A stretch of 64,000 bases of DNA from Pelotomaculum thermopropionicum SI (GCA_000010565.1 AP009389.1:1426001-1490000); one strand, 5' to 3'; shown: positions 9,205 through 18,474, counted from the stretch's first letter. The notes: generated by a model from the sequence alone, not told the origin. Program-made: numbers and translations.

Positions 9205-10308
9205 CTAATCACCAAAAGAAATTCCAACCTGCTTTGCTGTCCTGACTATATCGCCATCTACTGGGACCAGGCGCAACTCGCCCACCGCCTCGGCCAGCGG
9301 AACAGACATTATGTGCGGTGTACGCAGGCAGACCATCTCGCCGAACTTTCCGGCCATAACAAGATTTACCGCCCCTGTGCCGTAGCGGGTGGCCAGGATG
9401 CGGTCAAAAGCAGTCGGGATACCCCCCCTCTGAAGGTGCCCCAGCACCGTTACCCGTGTTTCCATCCCGGTCCCTTCCTCAATCTGACTGGCAACCGCAT
9501 TTCCGATACCGCCCAGACGGATGGGCTCAAAACTGTCCTCCACCCTTCTTTGAATCACCATTTCCCCGCCTAGCGGCTTGGCCCCTTCTGCAACCACCAC
9601 CAAGCTGAACTTCTTTCCCAGATTGCGCCTTTCAATTATTTTCTCAATTACCTTCTCTATTCTATAAGGAATTTCTGGAATTAAAATGACGTCAGCGCCC
9701 CCGGCAATGCCTGACTCCAAAGCAATCCACCCAGCATAGCGCCCCATTACCTCCAGTATCATTACCCGGTGATGTGACTCCGCCGTTGTATGCAGTTTAT
9801 CGATGGCCTCGGTTGCCGTATTGAGCGCCGTGTCAAAACCAAAAGTTTGATCGGTGGCCGAAAGGTCGTTGTCAATCGTTTTCGGTACCCCCACCACCTG
9901 TAAGCCCTTCTTTTCAAAAAGCTCCTTCCCTATTGTAAGGCTACCGTCTCCGCCGATAATGATCAGAGCGTCTATGCCGTGAATATTAATATTTTCCACA
10001 ACCCTGTCAGAAACGTCCCGAAACACCTTTTGCCCGTTAATAATCATGGGGTAGCTAAAAGGGTTGTCCCTGTTGGTGGTACCTAAAATCGTCCCGCCCC
10101 GCGGCAGGATGCCGGCCACATCCGCCTCGGTCAATTCCCTAGCCCTGTTCTGGATTAAACCGCCAAAGCCGTTTTCAAAACCGACCACCGAAAGCCTGTA
10201 TTCCCTTATGGCAGTTTTTACAACCGCACGGATGACAGCGTTTAAACCCGGGCAGTCACCGCCCCCTGTTAATACGCCGATTCTTCTTACGGTTTTTTTT
10301 ATCGTCAT
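9205..10308 (-). CDS. pfkA: 6-phosphofructokinase, group III (mixed-substrate type)
   Basis: This enzyme phosphorylates fructose 6-phosphate in glycolysis. The protein (367 residues) shows the nucleotide site GGGDCPGLNAVI near 12, GGDGS near 108, the catalytic PKTIDND near 130 and MGRYAGWIAL. Glycine in GGDGS argues for ATP use, whereas lysine in PKTIDND is typical of PPi-dependent and group III enzymes, so the phosphoryl donor is uncertain. ATG at 10308 is ten bases from GGAGGG; a TTG at 10314 is also possible. The gene sits between a HAD phosphatase and the UPF0182 gene. Confidence 0.92.
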   Translation of the reverse strand: MTIKKTVRRIGVLTGGGDCPGLNAVIRAVVKTAIREYRLSVVGFENGFGGLIQNRARELTEADVAGILPRGGTILGTTNRDNPFSYPMIINGQKVFRDVSDRVVENINIHGIDALIIIGGDGSLTIGKELFEKKGLQVVGVPKTIDNDLSATDQTFGFDTALNTATEAIDKLHTTAESHHRVMILEVMGRYAGWIALESGIAGGADVILIPEIPYRIEKVIEKIIERRNLGKKFSLVVVAEGAKPLGGEMVIQRRVEDSFEPIRLGGIGNAVASQIEEGTGMETRVTVLGHLQRGGIPTAFDRILATRYGTGAVNLVMAGKFGEMVCLRTPHIMSVPLAEAVGELRLVPVDGDIVRTAKQVGISFGD

Positions 10309-10350
10309 TCTCAAACAGCCCTCCTTTGAATTTTTACGGGCAAAGCATAA

Positions 10351-10375
10351 ACAAAAGCCGGCACAGAGCCGGCAG
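10351..10375 (-). terminator. Terminator after the UPF0182 gene
   Basis: On the minus strand two GCCGGC arms flank a five-base loop and are followed by TTTTGTTT, between the UPF0182 stop and the pfkA ribosome site. Confidence 0.65.
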
Positions 10376-10505
10376 CAATTGTTTTTGCAAAGTGGCCGCG
10401 GCAGCTTTCAAGCCCTTCTGCATACAACAGACAGATTATAAATACCCTGCCCCGACTACTGCCGCTTCGATGAAAATTATCCGGTCATTCTTAAAGACTG
10501 TTCAG

Positions 10506-13250
10506 CTATTTTCCGGCTCTTTCCGCTAATTCAGCCAGCACCTGTTTTAATCTGGATAAATCTTCGCCGTAGCCGGCCCAATCACCTGCCTTAATCTTCT
10601 TCATTGCCTCATCATAGATCTGATTTGCCGTATTTGCCAGTTCGGCTATGCTTTTTTCAGGCTGCGGCTGGGTGACATCCACAGGCTGCTGAACGGATTT
10701 CTGAACCGTTGCGCCTTCTCCGAATATTTTCTCCAGTGCCTTGTCCAGGGTCGGCTCCATAACCACCTTTTCCCCATGGGCAACTATAACCCTGCGCAGT
10801 TCGGGCATCCTGCTCTGTTCGGCCTGCAGGTAAAGCGGTTCCACGTAAAGCAGGGCGTCCTTTATTGGTACGGCAAAAAGGTTGCCTCTGATAACCCTTG
10901 ACCCTCCCTGATCCCACAGGGTCAGTTGTTGGGAAATAGTGGTATCCTGGTTGATCCTGGCCTCCACCTGCATCGGACCGTACACCAGTTCTTGCTTGGG
11001 AAAACTATAGGATATAAGCTTGCCGTAGTTTTCACCATCCGACCTGGCTGCCAGCCAGGCAATCATATTCTTTTTGTTTTGAGGAGTAAACGGTAAGATT
11101 AAAACGTATTCAGGCTTATTCTCGCCTGGCAGTTTTATAACCGTGTAATACGGTTCCATTGGCTTTTCTTCGCTGGCATATATTTCGGTCGGCAGGTTCC
11201 ATTTGTCTTCTTTGTTGTAAAACACCTGAGGATCCTCCATATGATAGACGGCATACATTTTTGCCTGCGTTTTAAAAAGATCCACCGGATAACGTATGTG
11301 TCGCCTCAAGTCCTCCGGCATTGAGTCCAGTGGTTTAAACATGCCAGGGAAAATCTTGCTGTAAGTCAACACCAGCGGATCGCTGCTATCGCTAATGTAG
11401 AAATCCACCTTACCGGTGTAGGCGTCAACAACTACCTTAACCGCGTTACGGATGTAATTATCATTTTTATTGTAAGGCTCGGAATACGGGAACTTGTCCG
11501 TAGTAGTATAAGCATCCCACATCCAATAAAGTTTTCCCTCACTCAGAATTATATAAGGATCGTTATCATACTGCAAAAACGGAGCAATTTTGGGTACCCT
11601 TTGTCTGATGTTGCGGTAATACAAAACCCTGCTGTTATTGTCCACCTCGCTGGAAAGCAGAAGCTTGTAATCCCCCAGGGAAAAAGCAAACATCAAGCGG
11701 CGCAGGAAGTTCGCTACTCTGACCCCGCCGTCACCTTCGTAAGTTGAAAAAACGTTTTCTTCCCCTTTCGGGTAGTCAAACTCCTGCGATCTGGTATTGA
11801 CGATAACGTACTGGTCGCTTGCCTCGCCGTAATAAATCTCCGGCCGGGTCACCTGTAAGTCGGTGGGGCCTGTCGGCGGGATATCCTTTAAGAAAAAGGC
11901 GGGAAGCCCCTCCCCAGTCAGCTCATTGACGGGACTCATGGCTATGCCGTAGCCGTGGGTGAACTTAAGCCTCTGATTAACCCAGGTTTTTGCCTGGGCG
12001 GGCAAGTGCTCCTGATTCAATTCCCTGGCCGCCACCATCACCTGGCGGTAGCGGCCGTTAACAATATAACGATCTACGTCTATGTCCTTGAATTCGTAGT
12101 AAAGTCTCATTTCCTGAAGCTGACCGTATGTTTGCTGTAAAGGCTCCCAGTCCCACAGGCGGATATTGCTGATAGTATCCTGATTGGCACGAATGTCTTC
12201 AGCCGTTAAGACCCGTCCGGCCGGGAAGTACCTCTTTTCTATTTCATCCAGGTTATACGCCAGCCTGGTAAAATTAATATTCCTTTCCAGATAAGGCCTT
12301 TCCATGGCAATTTCATTGGGTGTTACCATGAATTTTTGCACCGCGGCCGGGTAGATGCCGCCTAGTAAAACCGAAGCAATCAAAAGCACGCCGATGCTGT
12401 ATATAACCAACTTGAAGCGACGCAAAAAAAGGTTTATCAATATGGCCAGGGCACATAGCAGGGCGATGTAGGTTAAGACCTTGTAGGCGAGCAGCGTGGC
12501 GTGCGTGGCCGTATAGCCGGGACCCCAGACCGCTCCGTGGTGAGAAAACAGCAAAGAATACTGTTCTAGCTGGTATCCTGCAGCTTTTAAGCCGAAAAAA
12601 ATGGCTGCCAGGAAGGAGAAATGATAACGTGCTGAAATGTTTCTAAAAATCGCTCCTGGATTGCCCTGGATGAAGTAAACAACGAAATAGGCTGCCAGAA
12701 CCCAAAAAGCAGATACCAGTATTACCCAGTTGATCACCTTATAAATAAAAATGTAAAAGGGCAACTTAAAAACGTAAAAGCCTATGTCCAAATTAAAAAC
12801 CGGATCTTTTATACCAAATGATGTTGGATGAAGAAATTTTTGAAATGTTATCCAGTCTCCGGCAACGGTAAAATTAAAAAGGAAGGCCATTAATGCGCTC
12901 AAAGCAATGAAGGCCAGCAAAAGAAGTTTTGGGGTAATAAGCTGGCTCAAAGGCGAGCTCTGAATTGTTAAAACATCTTTTTCCCTAATTATTGCCGAGT
13001 TCTGGGAAACTTTTAGCAAAGGACGCCGGGTCAACATCAGGTTGAGGAAAAGCAAAACAAAAAATGTCAGGCCAACAGCCAAACGAAGGCCCAAATCAGA
13101 AATAATGATGGTTGCAAAAACGCGCTGGTAATTAACAGACTGAAACCACAGCCAGTCGGTATAAAGGCGCGCCCCGGCAATGGTAAGAGCCAGAAATATT
13201 AATCCAAAACCTGCTAAAACATACGCCGCAAACCGAAATTTTTGACGCAC
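10506..13250 (-). CDS. UPF0182 family large membrane protein
   Basis: This 914-residue protein matches the UPF0182 (COG1615) family of unknown function. The first 320 residues hold about seven hydrophobic segments. The remaining 600 form a hydrophilic, probably extracellular, domain with family-typical stretches (LYWMWDAYTTTDKFPYS, PYSEPYNKNDNYIRNAVK). The last 70 residues are predicted helical (DEAMKKIKAGDWAGYGEDL). GTG at 13250 is chosen because AAGGAGG lies six bases upstream; the longer frame would run into the preceding zinc-ribbon gene. It follows that gene by 25 nt and ends before a terminator. No function is established that I know of. Confidence 0.9.
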   Translation of the reverse strand: MRQKFRFAAYVLAGFGLIFLALTIAGARLYTDWLWFQSVNYQRVFATIIISDLGLRLAVGLTFFVLLFLNLMLTRRPLLKVSQNSAIIREKDVLTIQSSPLSQLITPKLLLLAFIALSALMAFLFNFTVAGDWITFQKFLHPTSFGIKDPVFNLDIGFYVFKLPFYIFIYKVINWVILVSAFWVLAAYFVVYFIQGNPGAIFRNISARYHFSFLAAIFFGLKAAGYQLEQYSLLFSHHGAVWGPGYTATHATLLAYKVLTYIALLCALAILINLFLRRFKLVIYSIGVLLIASVLLGGIYPAAVQKFMVTPNEIAMERPYLERNINFTRLAYNLDEIEKRYFPAGRVLTAEDIRANQDTISNIRLWDWEPLQQTYGQLQEMRLYYEFKDIDVDRYIVNGRYRQVMVAARELNQEHLPAQAKTWVNQRLKFTHGYGIAMSPVNELTGEGLPAFFLKDIPPTGPTDLQVTRPEIYYGEASDQYVIVNTRSQEFDYPKGEENVFSTYEGDGGVRVANFLRRLMFAFSLGDYKLLLSSEVDNNSRVLYYRNIRQRVPKIAPFLQYDNDPYIILSEGKLYWMWDAYTTTDKFPYSEPYNKNDNYIRNAVKVVVDAYTGKVDFYISDSSDPLVLTYSKIFPGMFKPLDSMPEDLRRHIRYPVDLFKTQAKMYAVYHMEDPQVFYNKEDKWNLPTEIYASEEKPMEPYYTVIKLPGENKPEYVLILPFTPQNKKNMIAWLAARSDGENYGKLISYSFPKQELVYGPMQVEARINQDTTISQQLTLWDQGGSRVIRGNLFAVPIKDALLYVEPLYLQAEQSRMPELRRVIVAHGEKVVMEPTLDKALEKIFGEGATVQKSVQQPVDVTQPQPEKSIAELANTANQIYDEAMKKIKAGDWAGYGEDLSRLKQVLAELAERAGK

Positions 13251-13275
13251 GACCTGCCTCCTTAAGTTAAACAAC

Positions 13276-13455
13276 CTAGATGGGTTTAGGAATTTTTTGA
13301 GCTTCATCTGCCTCGTGTTTAAGCTTTGCCTCACACATTAGGCAGACCAGCATAGGCTTCTTTTTCGGCATTTCATCATCTTCATCATCTATAGGATTTG
13401 GATTTATAAATTCATCCTCAATCGGCCTGCCGCACAACATACAGCGAATTTTCAT
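13276..13455 (-). CDS. Small zinc-ribbon protein
   Basis: This 59-residue protein has two CxxC pairs (CMLCGR near 5 and CLMCEAKLKHE near 39) separated by an acidic Asn/Asp/Glu-rich linker, so it probably binds one zinc. ATG at 13455 follows GGGGGTG by six bases. It lies 25 nt before the UPF0182 gene and probably shares its transcript. I do not recognise a named family. Confidence 0.7.
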   Translation of the reverse strand: MKIRCMLCGRPIEDEFINPNPIDDEDDEMPKKKPMLVCLMCEAKLKHEADEAQKIPKPI

Positions 13456-13562
13456 GGCCAGCACCCCCGGGTACTTATTAGTTAAACGGTATATTATAAA
13501 TTCTATATCGTTTTAACTAATTCCTGCCCGTATTAAAAATACCGGCCATGTTTCAGGAGATC

Positions 13563-13585
13563 AAGTCCTAATTCTTGTGTAAAAT
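13563..13585. repeat. IS left terminal inverted repeat
   Basis: This is the left partner of the repeat at 15116-15138. Shared blocks are AAGTCC and TTGTGTAAAAT. Confidence 0.75.
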
Positions 13586-13795
13586 TCCTCAGTCAGAAAA
13601 AGACTGACATAGTTAAGAATAACATTACTCATTTGAACACCGCAGCTAAAATTATCCATTTCGCCGCCAGGCATAAGCCGAAGTTAAAGGATTAGTCTTC
13701 GCTACGCAGACATATGACAGCGACAGCCGACTGACATTGCTGGGATTGATTAACAAGCGACGTTCAAAAGTAAAACCATATTGCCATTTTAGATT

Positions 13796-15025
13796 TTACC
13801 GGATATAAGCAACATTGTTTTGATGACGGTCATGTTTTTGTTCCTTTTGCCACTGAAGATACTCGGCCATATCTAGATACTTTTTACCGGCTGCCCACTT
13901 GTCGTCGATTTCCATGAGTAAAGCTCCGATTAAACGAACTACCGATTCTCTGTTCGGGAAAATGCGAATGACACGTTCCCGGCGCCGGACTTCTTCGATC
14001 AGGCGCTCAACACCGTTTGTAGTGCGCAGCCGGAGGCGATATTTTTCCGGTAGTACAAGCACTGCCGTAGCATCATCAAAGCCCATTTCAAGTACCCGCA
14101 TGGCCCTAGGCGCCTTTTTCTCAAATGCCTCCAGGGTTTGGTTCAATAATAGCCGGGCGCTGCCGATATCCGGAGCATCCAAAATGGCCCTCAAGCGCGG
14201 GTAAAGTTCTTCCTTTACAGATTTGGGCGCAGAGTCCATGATATTACGCATAAAGTGGGTCTGGCAGCGTTGCCAGGTAACTCCCTGGAAGTGATTGCGA
14301 ACAGCCTTTACCAAACCGCTATGGTCATCTGACACTACCAGGTCGACACCGCGCAGGTTACGGTTTTTAAGCCAAGAGAAAAATTCGCTCCAACTGGCTT
14401 CGGATTCACTGTCGCCAAGCATAATGCCTAAAACTTCCCGGTATCCTTCGGTGTTTAGGCCGATGGCGATCATGACACCCCGGGAGCGGACGCGCCCATC
14501 TTCACGAACTTTGAGCACCAAAGCGTCTACCAATATAAAAGGGTAGCGCATTTCCCGCAAGTCCCGGTTATTCCAAGAGATAACCAGCGGGTCCAGTTTC
14601 TTGCATAAGTCTGAGACAGTGGACTTGGAAAATTCGGCGCCACACAGTTCTTCTGTGATCTGGCTGATTTTTCGGGTAGAGACCCCGTTGATTACCATTT
14701 CCATCAGGGTCAGCACCAGGGCCTGTTCGCTGCGCTGGTACCGGGCGAACATTTCGGTGGAAAACTGACCGTTGCGGAAACGCGGTACTCTTAAGGTTAT
14801 GGTTCCTACCCGGGTTGTCAGTTGGTGCGGGTATGTGCCGTTGCGATATCCCTTTCTTTCATCGGTGCGTTCGTATGGCCCGGCTTGAAGCTGCTCGGTG
14901 GCTTGAGCCTGTAAAATCTGGTTCAATACGGATTCCAGCAGGGCTGCTATACCGGAATCTTTGTTATTACTTAAAAATAGTTGGTGCAAAAGTTCCTGAT
15001 TTACGGTAATCTGATATTGAGCCAT
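13796..15025 (-). CDS. IS256-family transposase
   Basis: This is a full-length DDE transposase (409 residues). It has the N-terminal DNA-binding part (ERTDERKGYRNGTY), the first catalytic Asp in ILVDALVLKVRE, the second in VVSDDHSGL near 240, a following WQRCQTHFMRN motif, and the C-terminal glutamate region TTNGVERLIEEVRRRE. The frame is open with a strong ribosome site (GAGGAGG) before ATG 15025. The copy looks recently active because ends, target duplication and gene are all intact. Confidence 0.95.
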   Translation of the reverse strand: MAQYQITVNQELLHQLFLSNNKDSGIAALLESVLNQILQAQATEQLQAGPYERTDERKGYRNGTYPHQLTTRVGTITLRVPRFRNGQFSTEMFARYQRSEQALVLTLMEMVINGVSTRKISQITEELCGAEFSKSTVSDLCKKLDPLVISWNNRDLREMRYPFILVDALVLKVREDGRVRSRGVMIAIGLNTEGYREVLGIMLGDSESEASWSEFFSWLKNRNLRGVDLVVSDDHSGLVKAVRNHFQGVTWQRCQTHFMRNIMDSAPKSVKEELYPRLRAILDAPDIGSARLLLNQTLEAFEKKAPRAMRVLEMGFDDATAVLVLPEKYRLRLRTTNGVERLIEEVRRRERVIRIFPNRESVVRLIGALLMEIDDKWAAGKKYLDMAEYLQWQKEQKHDRHQNNVAYIR

Positions 15026-15115
15026 GCAAATTCCTCCTCTTAGAATGTTTGTTTGTCCAACTTCTATTCTAACTGAGGAATTTGTAAATGGCTCCCACCA
15101 TTTTTCAGGAAACCG

Positions 15116-15138
15116 ATTTTACACAATTATACGGACTT
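15116..15138. repeat. IS right terminal inverted repeat
   Basis: This is the right partner of 13563-13585. The outer position is supported by the TTTCAGGA flanking duplication four bases outside. Confidence 0.72.
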
Positions 15139-15220
15139 AACTTTTCAGGAATATATCTTCCCTGTTTTTATATTACATTTTAACCTGTTTGTCAAAAAAC
15201 CAGCATTAAAGTTTATTTTT

Positions 15221-15249
15221 TAAAAAATAACCCGGCCTTAAAGCCGGAT
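15221..15249 (-). terminator. Terminator after deoC
   Basis: On the minus strand CCGGC and GCCGG enclose TTTAAG and are followed by GTTATTTTTT, about 20 nt past the deoC stop. Confidence 0.65.
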
Positions 15250-15266
15250 GCCCGTTTGCTCTAAAA

Positions 15267-15923
15267 TTATTTATTCAGCTCCTCAATAATAGATACGGCC
15301 GAACTGGTTCCAAGACGGCTGGCACCTGCCTCGATCATTTTTATGGCCGTAGAAAGGTCGCGAATCCCTCCCGAAGCCTTTACCCCAATTTCCTGCCCTA
15401 CCGTCCGCCTTAGGAGGATGACGTCGGAAACTTCAGCTCCTCCTTTTCCAAATCCTGTTGAAGTCTTAACAAAATTTGCGCCGGCTGCAACGGCAATCCG
15501 GCATGCTTCTATTTTTTCACTATCACTCAAAAAGCCTGTTTCCAGGATTACTTTTACCACCGTTTCTCTTTTTTCTTTCCTGGCCGCCTTAACAACTCCT
15601 TCCATATCTTCTTTTACTTCCTTTAATAGCCTCCCTTTTAAAAAACCTATGTTCATTACCATATCAATCTCCGATGCGCCGGCCCGTACCGCCGCTGCCG
15701 CCTCCGCCGCCTTTACGGCAGAATCGCTGGCCCCCAGGGGGAAACCTATTACAGTGCATACCTTTACCGGGGATTCCTTCAATTCCCTGGCCGCCAGGTA
15801 AACATAACAGGGATTGACGCATACTGTAGCAAACCCGTAGTGCCTTGCCTGGATACAAAGCTTTACTATATCCTCAGGGGTCGCCTCAGGCTTCAAAAGG
15901 GTATGATCTATTAATCCGGCCAA
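15267..15923 (-). CDS. deoC: Deoxyribose-phosphate aldolase
   Basis: This TIM-barrel aldolase cleaves 2-deoxyribose 5-phosphate to glyceraldehyde 3-phosphate and acetaldehyde in nucleoside catabolism. Visible hallmarks are the N-terminal LIDHTLLKPEAT, EIDMVMNIG, the Schiff-base lysine in FVKTSTGFGKGG near 150, and VKASGGIRD with the second active lysine. The start is unclear: TTG 15923 lies 24 bases from the only good ribosome site (GGAGG at the ddl stop), while in-frame CTG and ATT codons lie 9-12 bases from it. It follows ddl by 21 nt in one transcript. Confidence 0.93.
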   Translation of the reverse strand: MAGLIDHTLLKPEATPEDIVKLCIQARHYGFATVCVNPCYVYLAARELKESPVKVCTVIGFPLGASDSAVKAAEAAAAVRAGASEIDMVMNIGFLKGRLLKEVKEDMEGVVKAARKEKRETVVKVILETGFLSDSEKIEACRIAVAAGANFVKTSTGFGKGGAEVSDVILLRRTVGQEIGVKASGGIRDLSTAIKMIEAGASRLGTSSAVSIIEELNK

Positions 15924-15944
15924 ATTATCAAACAGAATAAGTCA

Positions 15945-16901
15945 TTACCTCCGTCTTATACCACAATTTTCCATAGCAAGCTCTACCAGTTTTTCTATTA
16001 GATCGGGGAACTCAATTCCCGCTGCTCGCGCCGCGTCGGGAAAGAGGCTGGTTGCAGTCATTCCGGGAATAGTATTCACCTCAAGAATAAAGGGGTTGCC
16101 CTGTTTATCGACAATAAAATCAACCCTGGCCAGCCCCCGGCAGCCCAGAGATTTAAAAGTGCTGACAGCGAGTTTTTTTATTGCATTTTGCTGTTTTTCG
16201 GGTATACGCGGCGGTATTATGTGATCGCTCATTCCGGCTGTATATTTGGCCTTATAGTCATAAACCCCGGTTGCCGAAACAATCTCTATCAAAGGAAGAG
16301 CTACCGGTTCCTCATTTCCCAGGATGGAAGCAGTGACTTCGGTACCCCGGATAAACTGTTCCACCAGGGCTACCGGATCATAATCATAGGCCAGTTCAAG
16401 AGCTCCTGCCATGTCTTCTTCTTTATGTACAAAAGACATACCAATGGTGGAGCCCTGGGTGGGAGCTTTTACCACAAGCGGAAGCCCCATTTCCCGGCAT
16501 ATCCTTTCACTACATGCCTGCAAGCTTTCTTTCAAGGCTTCTTTTTTTTCTACAAGCATAAAGGGCGGCGTGGGAAGCCCTTCGTATTGAATGATCTTCT
16601 TTGTTGCTGCTTTATCCATTGCCAGGGCGCTAGCCAGGACCCCCGAGCCGGTATACGGAATGTCAAGCATTTCAAGCAGTCCCTGAATGGTGCCGTCCTC
16701 ACCGTACCTGCCGTGCAAGGCAATAAAGGCAAGATCTATTCTCTCTTCCTTTATTCTTTCTACTACATCTAGCCCAACGTCGATTTTTACCGCAAGGTAG
16801 TTTTTCACCTTCAGAGCGTTATAAACAGCCTCCCCGGTTTTAAGAGAAACCTCTCTCTCCGAGGAGCGCCCTCCCATCAAAACACCGACCTTAAGCGTCA
16901 T
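15945..16901 (-). CDS. ddl: D-alanine--D-alanine ligase
   Basis: This ATP-grasp enzyme joins two D-alanines for peptidoglycan precursors. The 318 residues include GGRSSEREVSL near 11, the LHGRYGEDG motif near 63, the ATP-grasp core MDKAATKKI and VVKAPTQGSTIGM, and the metal-binding FILEVNTIPGMT near 275. ATG at 16901 follows GGAGGTG by six bases. It is the first gene of a two-gene unit with deoC, an unusual pairing with no obvious metabolic link. Confidence 0.95.
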   Translation of the reverse strand: MTLKVGVLMGGRSSEREVSLKTGEAVYNALKVKNYLAVKIDVGLDVVERIKEERIDLAFIALHGRYGEDGTIQGLLEMLDIPYTGSGVLASALAMDKAATKKIIQYEGLPTPPFMLVEKKEALKESLQACSERICREMGLPLVVKAPTQGSTIGMSFVHKEEDMAGALELAYDYDPVALVEQFIRGTEVTASILGNEEPVALPLIEIVSATGVYDYKAKYTAGMSDHIIPPRIPEKQQNAIKKLAVSTFKSLGCRGLARVDFIVDKQGNPFILEVNTIPGMTATSLFPDAARAAGIEFPDLIEKLVELAMENCGIRRR

Positions 16902-17118
16902 TTTTTCACCTCCTTGGTCTTGAAAGTTGGTTGCAGATGAACAAGCAACAGGCCAGGCTTTTACTGCTTTAAAAGACGGAAGAATATTATGGTGGTACTA
17001 TTTATATTCTTTCCTGTTTGATAAAATCCTTTGGTCAAGCCGGTTTTGTATTGCGGCAGTTTTTTAGTTTAAAGACATTTTATTTTTATTTACGGATTTG
17101 TGCTTTATCCCCTTCCTC

Positions 17119-17147
17119 TTGACGGAGAAAGAATATTTCTGTATAAT
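17119..17147 (+). promoter_or_regulatory. Sigma-A promoter of tRNA-Trp
   Basis: TTGACG (17119-17124) and a perfect TATAAT (17142-17147) are 17 nt apart, and the tRNA starts 24 nt downstream. Confidence 0.8.
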
Positions 17148-17170
17148 GACCTTGCAGGGTTAGGTAACAC

Positions 17171-17246
17171 AGGGGTGTAGCTCAATTGGTAGAGTAGCGG
17201 TCTCCAAAACCGTTGGTTGCGGGTTCGAGTCCTGCCACCCCTGCCA
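17171..17246 (+). tRNA. trnW: tRNA-Trp (anticodon CCA)
   Basis: The 76-nt gene includes the encoded CCA end. The acceptor arms AGGGGTG and CACCCCT pair, the anticodon loop reads CTCCAAA with CCA, and the T loop is TTCGAGT. Its 3' 52 nt are repeated at 24252-24303 because an integrative element is inserted there; the copy here is the complete one. Confidence 0.97.
17195..17246 (+). repeat. attL core, 52-bp direct repeat
   Basis: It runs from the anticodon stem to the CCA end of tRNA-Trp and is identical to 24252-24303. Confidence 0.93.
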
Positions 17247-17369
17247 GCCTTGATATACAAGCCTTTCCCGGTTCGAGGGGAAGGCTGTTTTTATTCAAAT
17301 CCGTTACTCTTGAAAAACGCCTTTCCCATAACAACGGATTATCAAAAATCCGTAAGGGGGAAGGTATCT

Positions 17370-18323
17370 ATGCGGAAAGTGGTAAGGCTAAAAAAGCTGT
17401 CGGTAAAATGGGAACAGGCTTTAGAGGAATTCCTTCTGCACAAGAAGGCCGAAGGGAGGGCCGCCAGGACGTTGTTTGATTACAAGGCCAGAATAACACC
17501 TTTCTTCCAGGCATATCCCGAAGCATGGCCCGATTATGAAGCACTCAGGAGGGCTGTAAGACTGTATCTAGCACAGTTCACCGGCAAAGCACCGGCCAGT
17601 TATAATTTGCCGCTCCAGTACCTGCGTTCCTTCTTTTCGTGGTGCATGGCTGAAAATATGCTGCACGCCAATCCAACCGAAGGCATTGCCAAAAGAAAGG
17701 ATGAAGGCAAGGCCAGGGAGATACCAGAGGACACCTTGAAAAATCTCCTTGCCTTGCCTGACAGAAGGACATATGCAGGTATTCGAGATTACGCCTTGAT
17801 TCTCCTGCAAGTTGACACTGGAATCAGGCCGGGAGAGGCATTAAATTTAAAACCGTCGGATTTCAATATCCCGCAGCTTGAAGTAGTCATTCCCAGGGAA
17901 ACAGCCAAGACAAGGACGCAGAGGACGGCAGTTTACTCGCCGGTAACGGCCAAGGCAATTAAAAGACTGCTTGACGTAAGGCCGCCGGATTGGAATGATT
18001 CTGTGCCTGTCTTCGCAAGCCAGGACGGTAAGAGGATGCTGGAAACGTCCTGGGCTAACAGGCTAAGAGCTTACGGCAAGCGGATTGGGGCTGACTTGCA
18101 GCCTTACATGCTCCGGCATACCTCCGCAATCATGGCCTTGCGTAACGGGGCAACAGCCTTCTTTGTTCAAAAACAACTAGGCCATTCGGATATGCAAATG
18201 ACAAAGCGGTATTGCCGGCTAGTAGAAGAGGATATGCACAGGGAACACTCTATAGCTTCACCTGTAGGGAGCTTAATTCAAACAAGAGCCGTTAAGCCGA
18301 AAGAGAGTAAACGAAGGAAATAG
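17370..18323 (+). CDS. int: Tyrosine recombinase (integrase) of the element
   Basis: This 317-residue site-specific recombinase has an N-terminal SAM-like DNA-binding domain and a C-terminal catalytic domain. The catalytic arginine is in TGIRPGEAL near 195, the HxxR box reads YMLRHTS (first His replaced by Tyr, seen in some members), the second histidine is in LGHSDMQMT, and the nucleophile Tyr in KRYCRL near 283. ATG at 17370 follows GGGGGAAGG by five bases; the open frame runs back into the tRNA but without a ribosome site. It abuts attL, as usual for tRNA-targeting integrases, and ends at a terminator. Confidence 0.93.
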   Translation: MRKVVRLKKLSVKWEQALEEFLLHKKAEGRAARTLFDYKARITPFFQAYPEAWPDYEALRRAVRLYLAQFTGKAPASYNLPLQYLRSFFSWCMAENMLHANPTEGIAKRKDEGKAREIPEDTLKNLLALPDRRTYAGIRDYALILLQVDTGIRPGEALNLKPSDFNIPQLEVVIPRETAKTRTQRTAVYSPVTAKAIKRLLDVRPPDWNDSVPVFASQDGKRMLETSWANRLRAYGKRIGADLQPYMLRHTSAIMALRNGATAFFVQKQLGHSDMQMTKRYCRLVEEDMHREHSIASPVGSLIQTRAVKPKESKRRK

Positions 18324-18350
18324 CAGGGAAAATCCCTGCTTCTTCTTTTG
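18323..18350 (+). terminator. Terminator after the integrase gene
   Basis: AGCAGGGA and TCCCTGCT flank an AAA loop and are followed by TCTTCTTTT. The hairpin overlaps the stop codon. Confidence 0.75.
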
Positions 18351-18474
18351 TCCACCAATACCCTTTTCCCCTTCTTTTGGGTATTTTACCCTTCAGAAGC
18401 CGCAGAATGGCCTACAAGCCGCCTTTTTAATTTGCAAAGGCAATCCATACCGCCCCGGCTATTATCTCCTTGAT

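Larger units (their letters stand above)
13559..15142 (-). mobile_element. IS256-family insertion sequence with 8-bp target duplication
   Basis: The element is about 1584 bp and carries one intact transposase on the minus strand. Imperfect terminal inverted repeats (13563-13585 and 15116-15138, 19 of 23 positions identical) are flanked by the direct repeat TTTCAGGA at 13551-13558 and 15143-15150, an 8-bp duplication typical of this family. A third TTTCAGGA lies inside the right end at 15103, and a second inward IR-like stretch (CTGAGGAATTTG, near 15073) also exists, so the exact right end has some uncertainty. It separates the zinc-ribbon gene from deoC. Confidence 0.85.

Noticed and set aside
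16188-16772. 194-codon plus-strand frame opposite ddl
   Set aside because: The ddl frame carries all ATP-grasp motifs; the antisense frame is Cys/Phe-rich noise.
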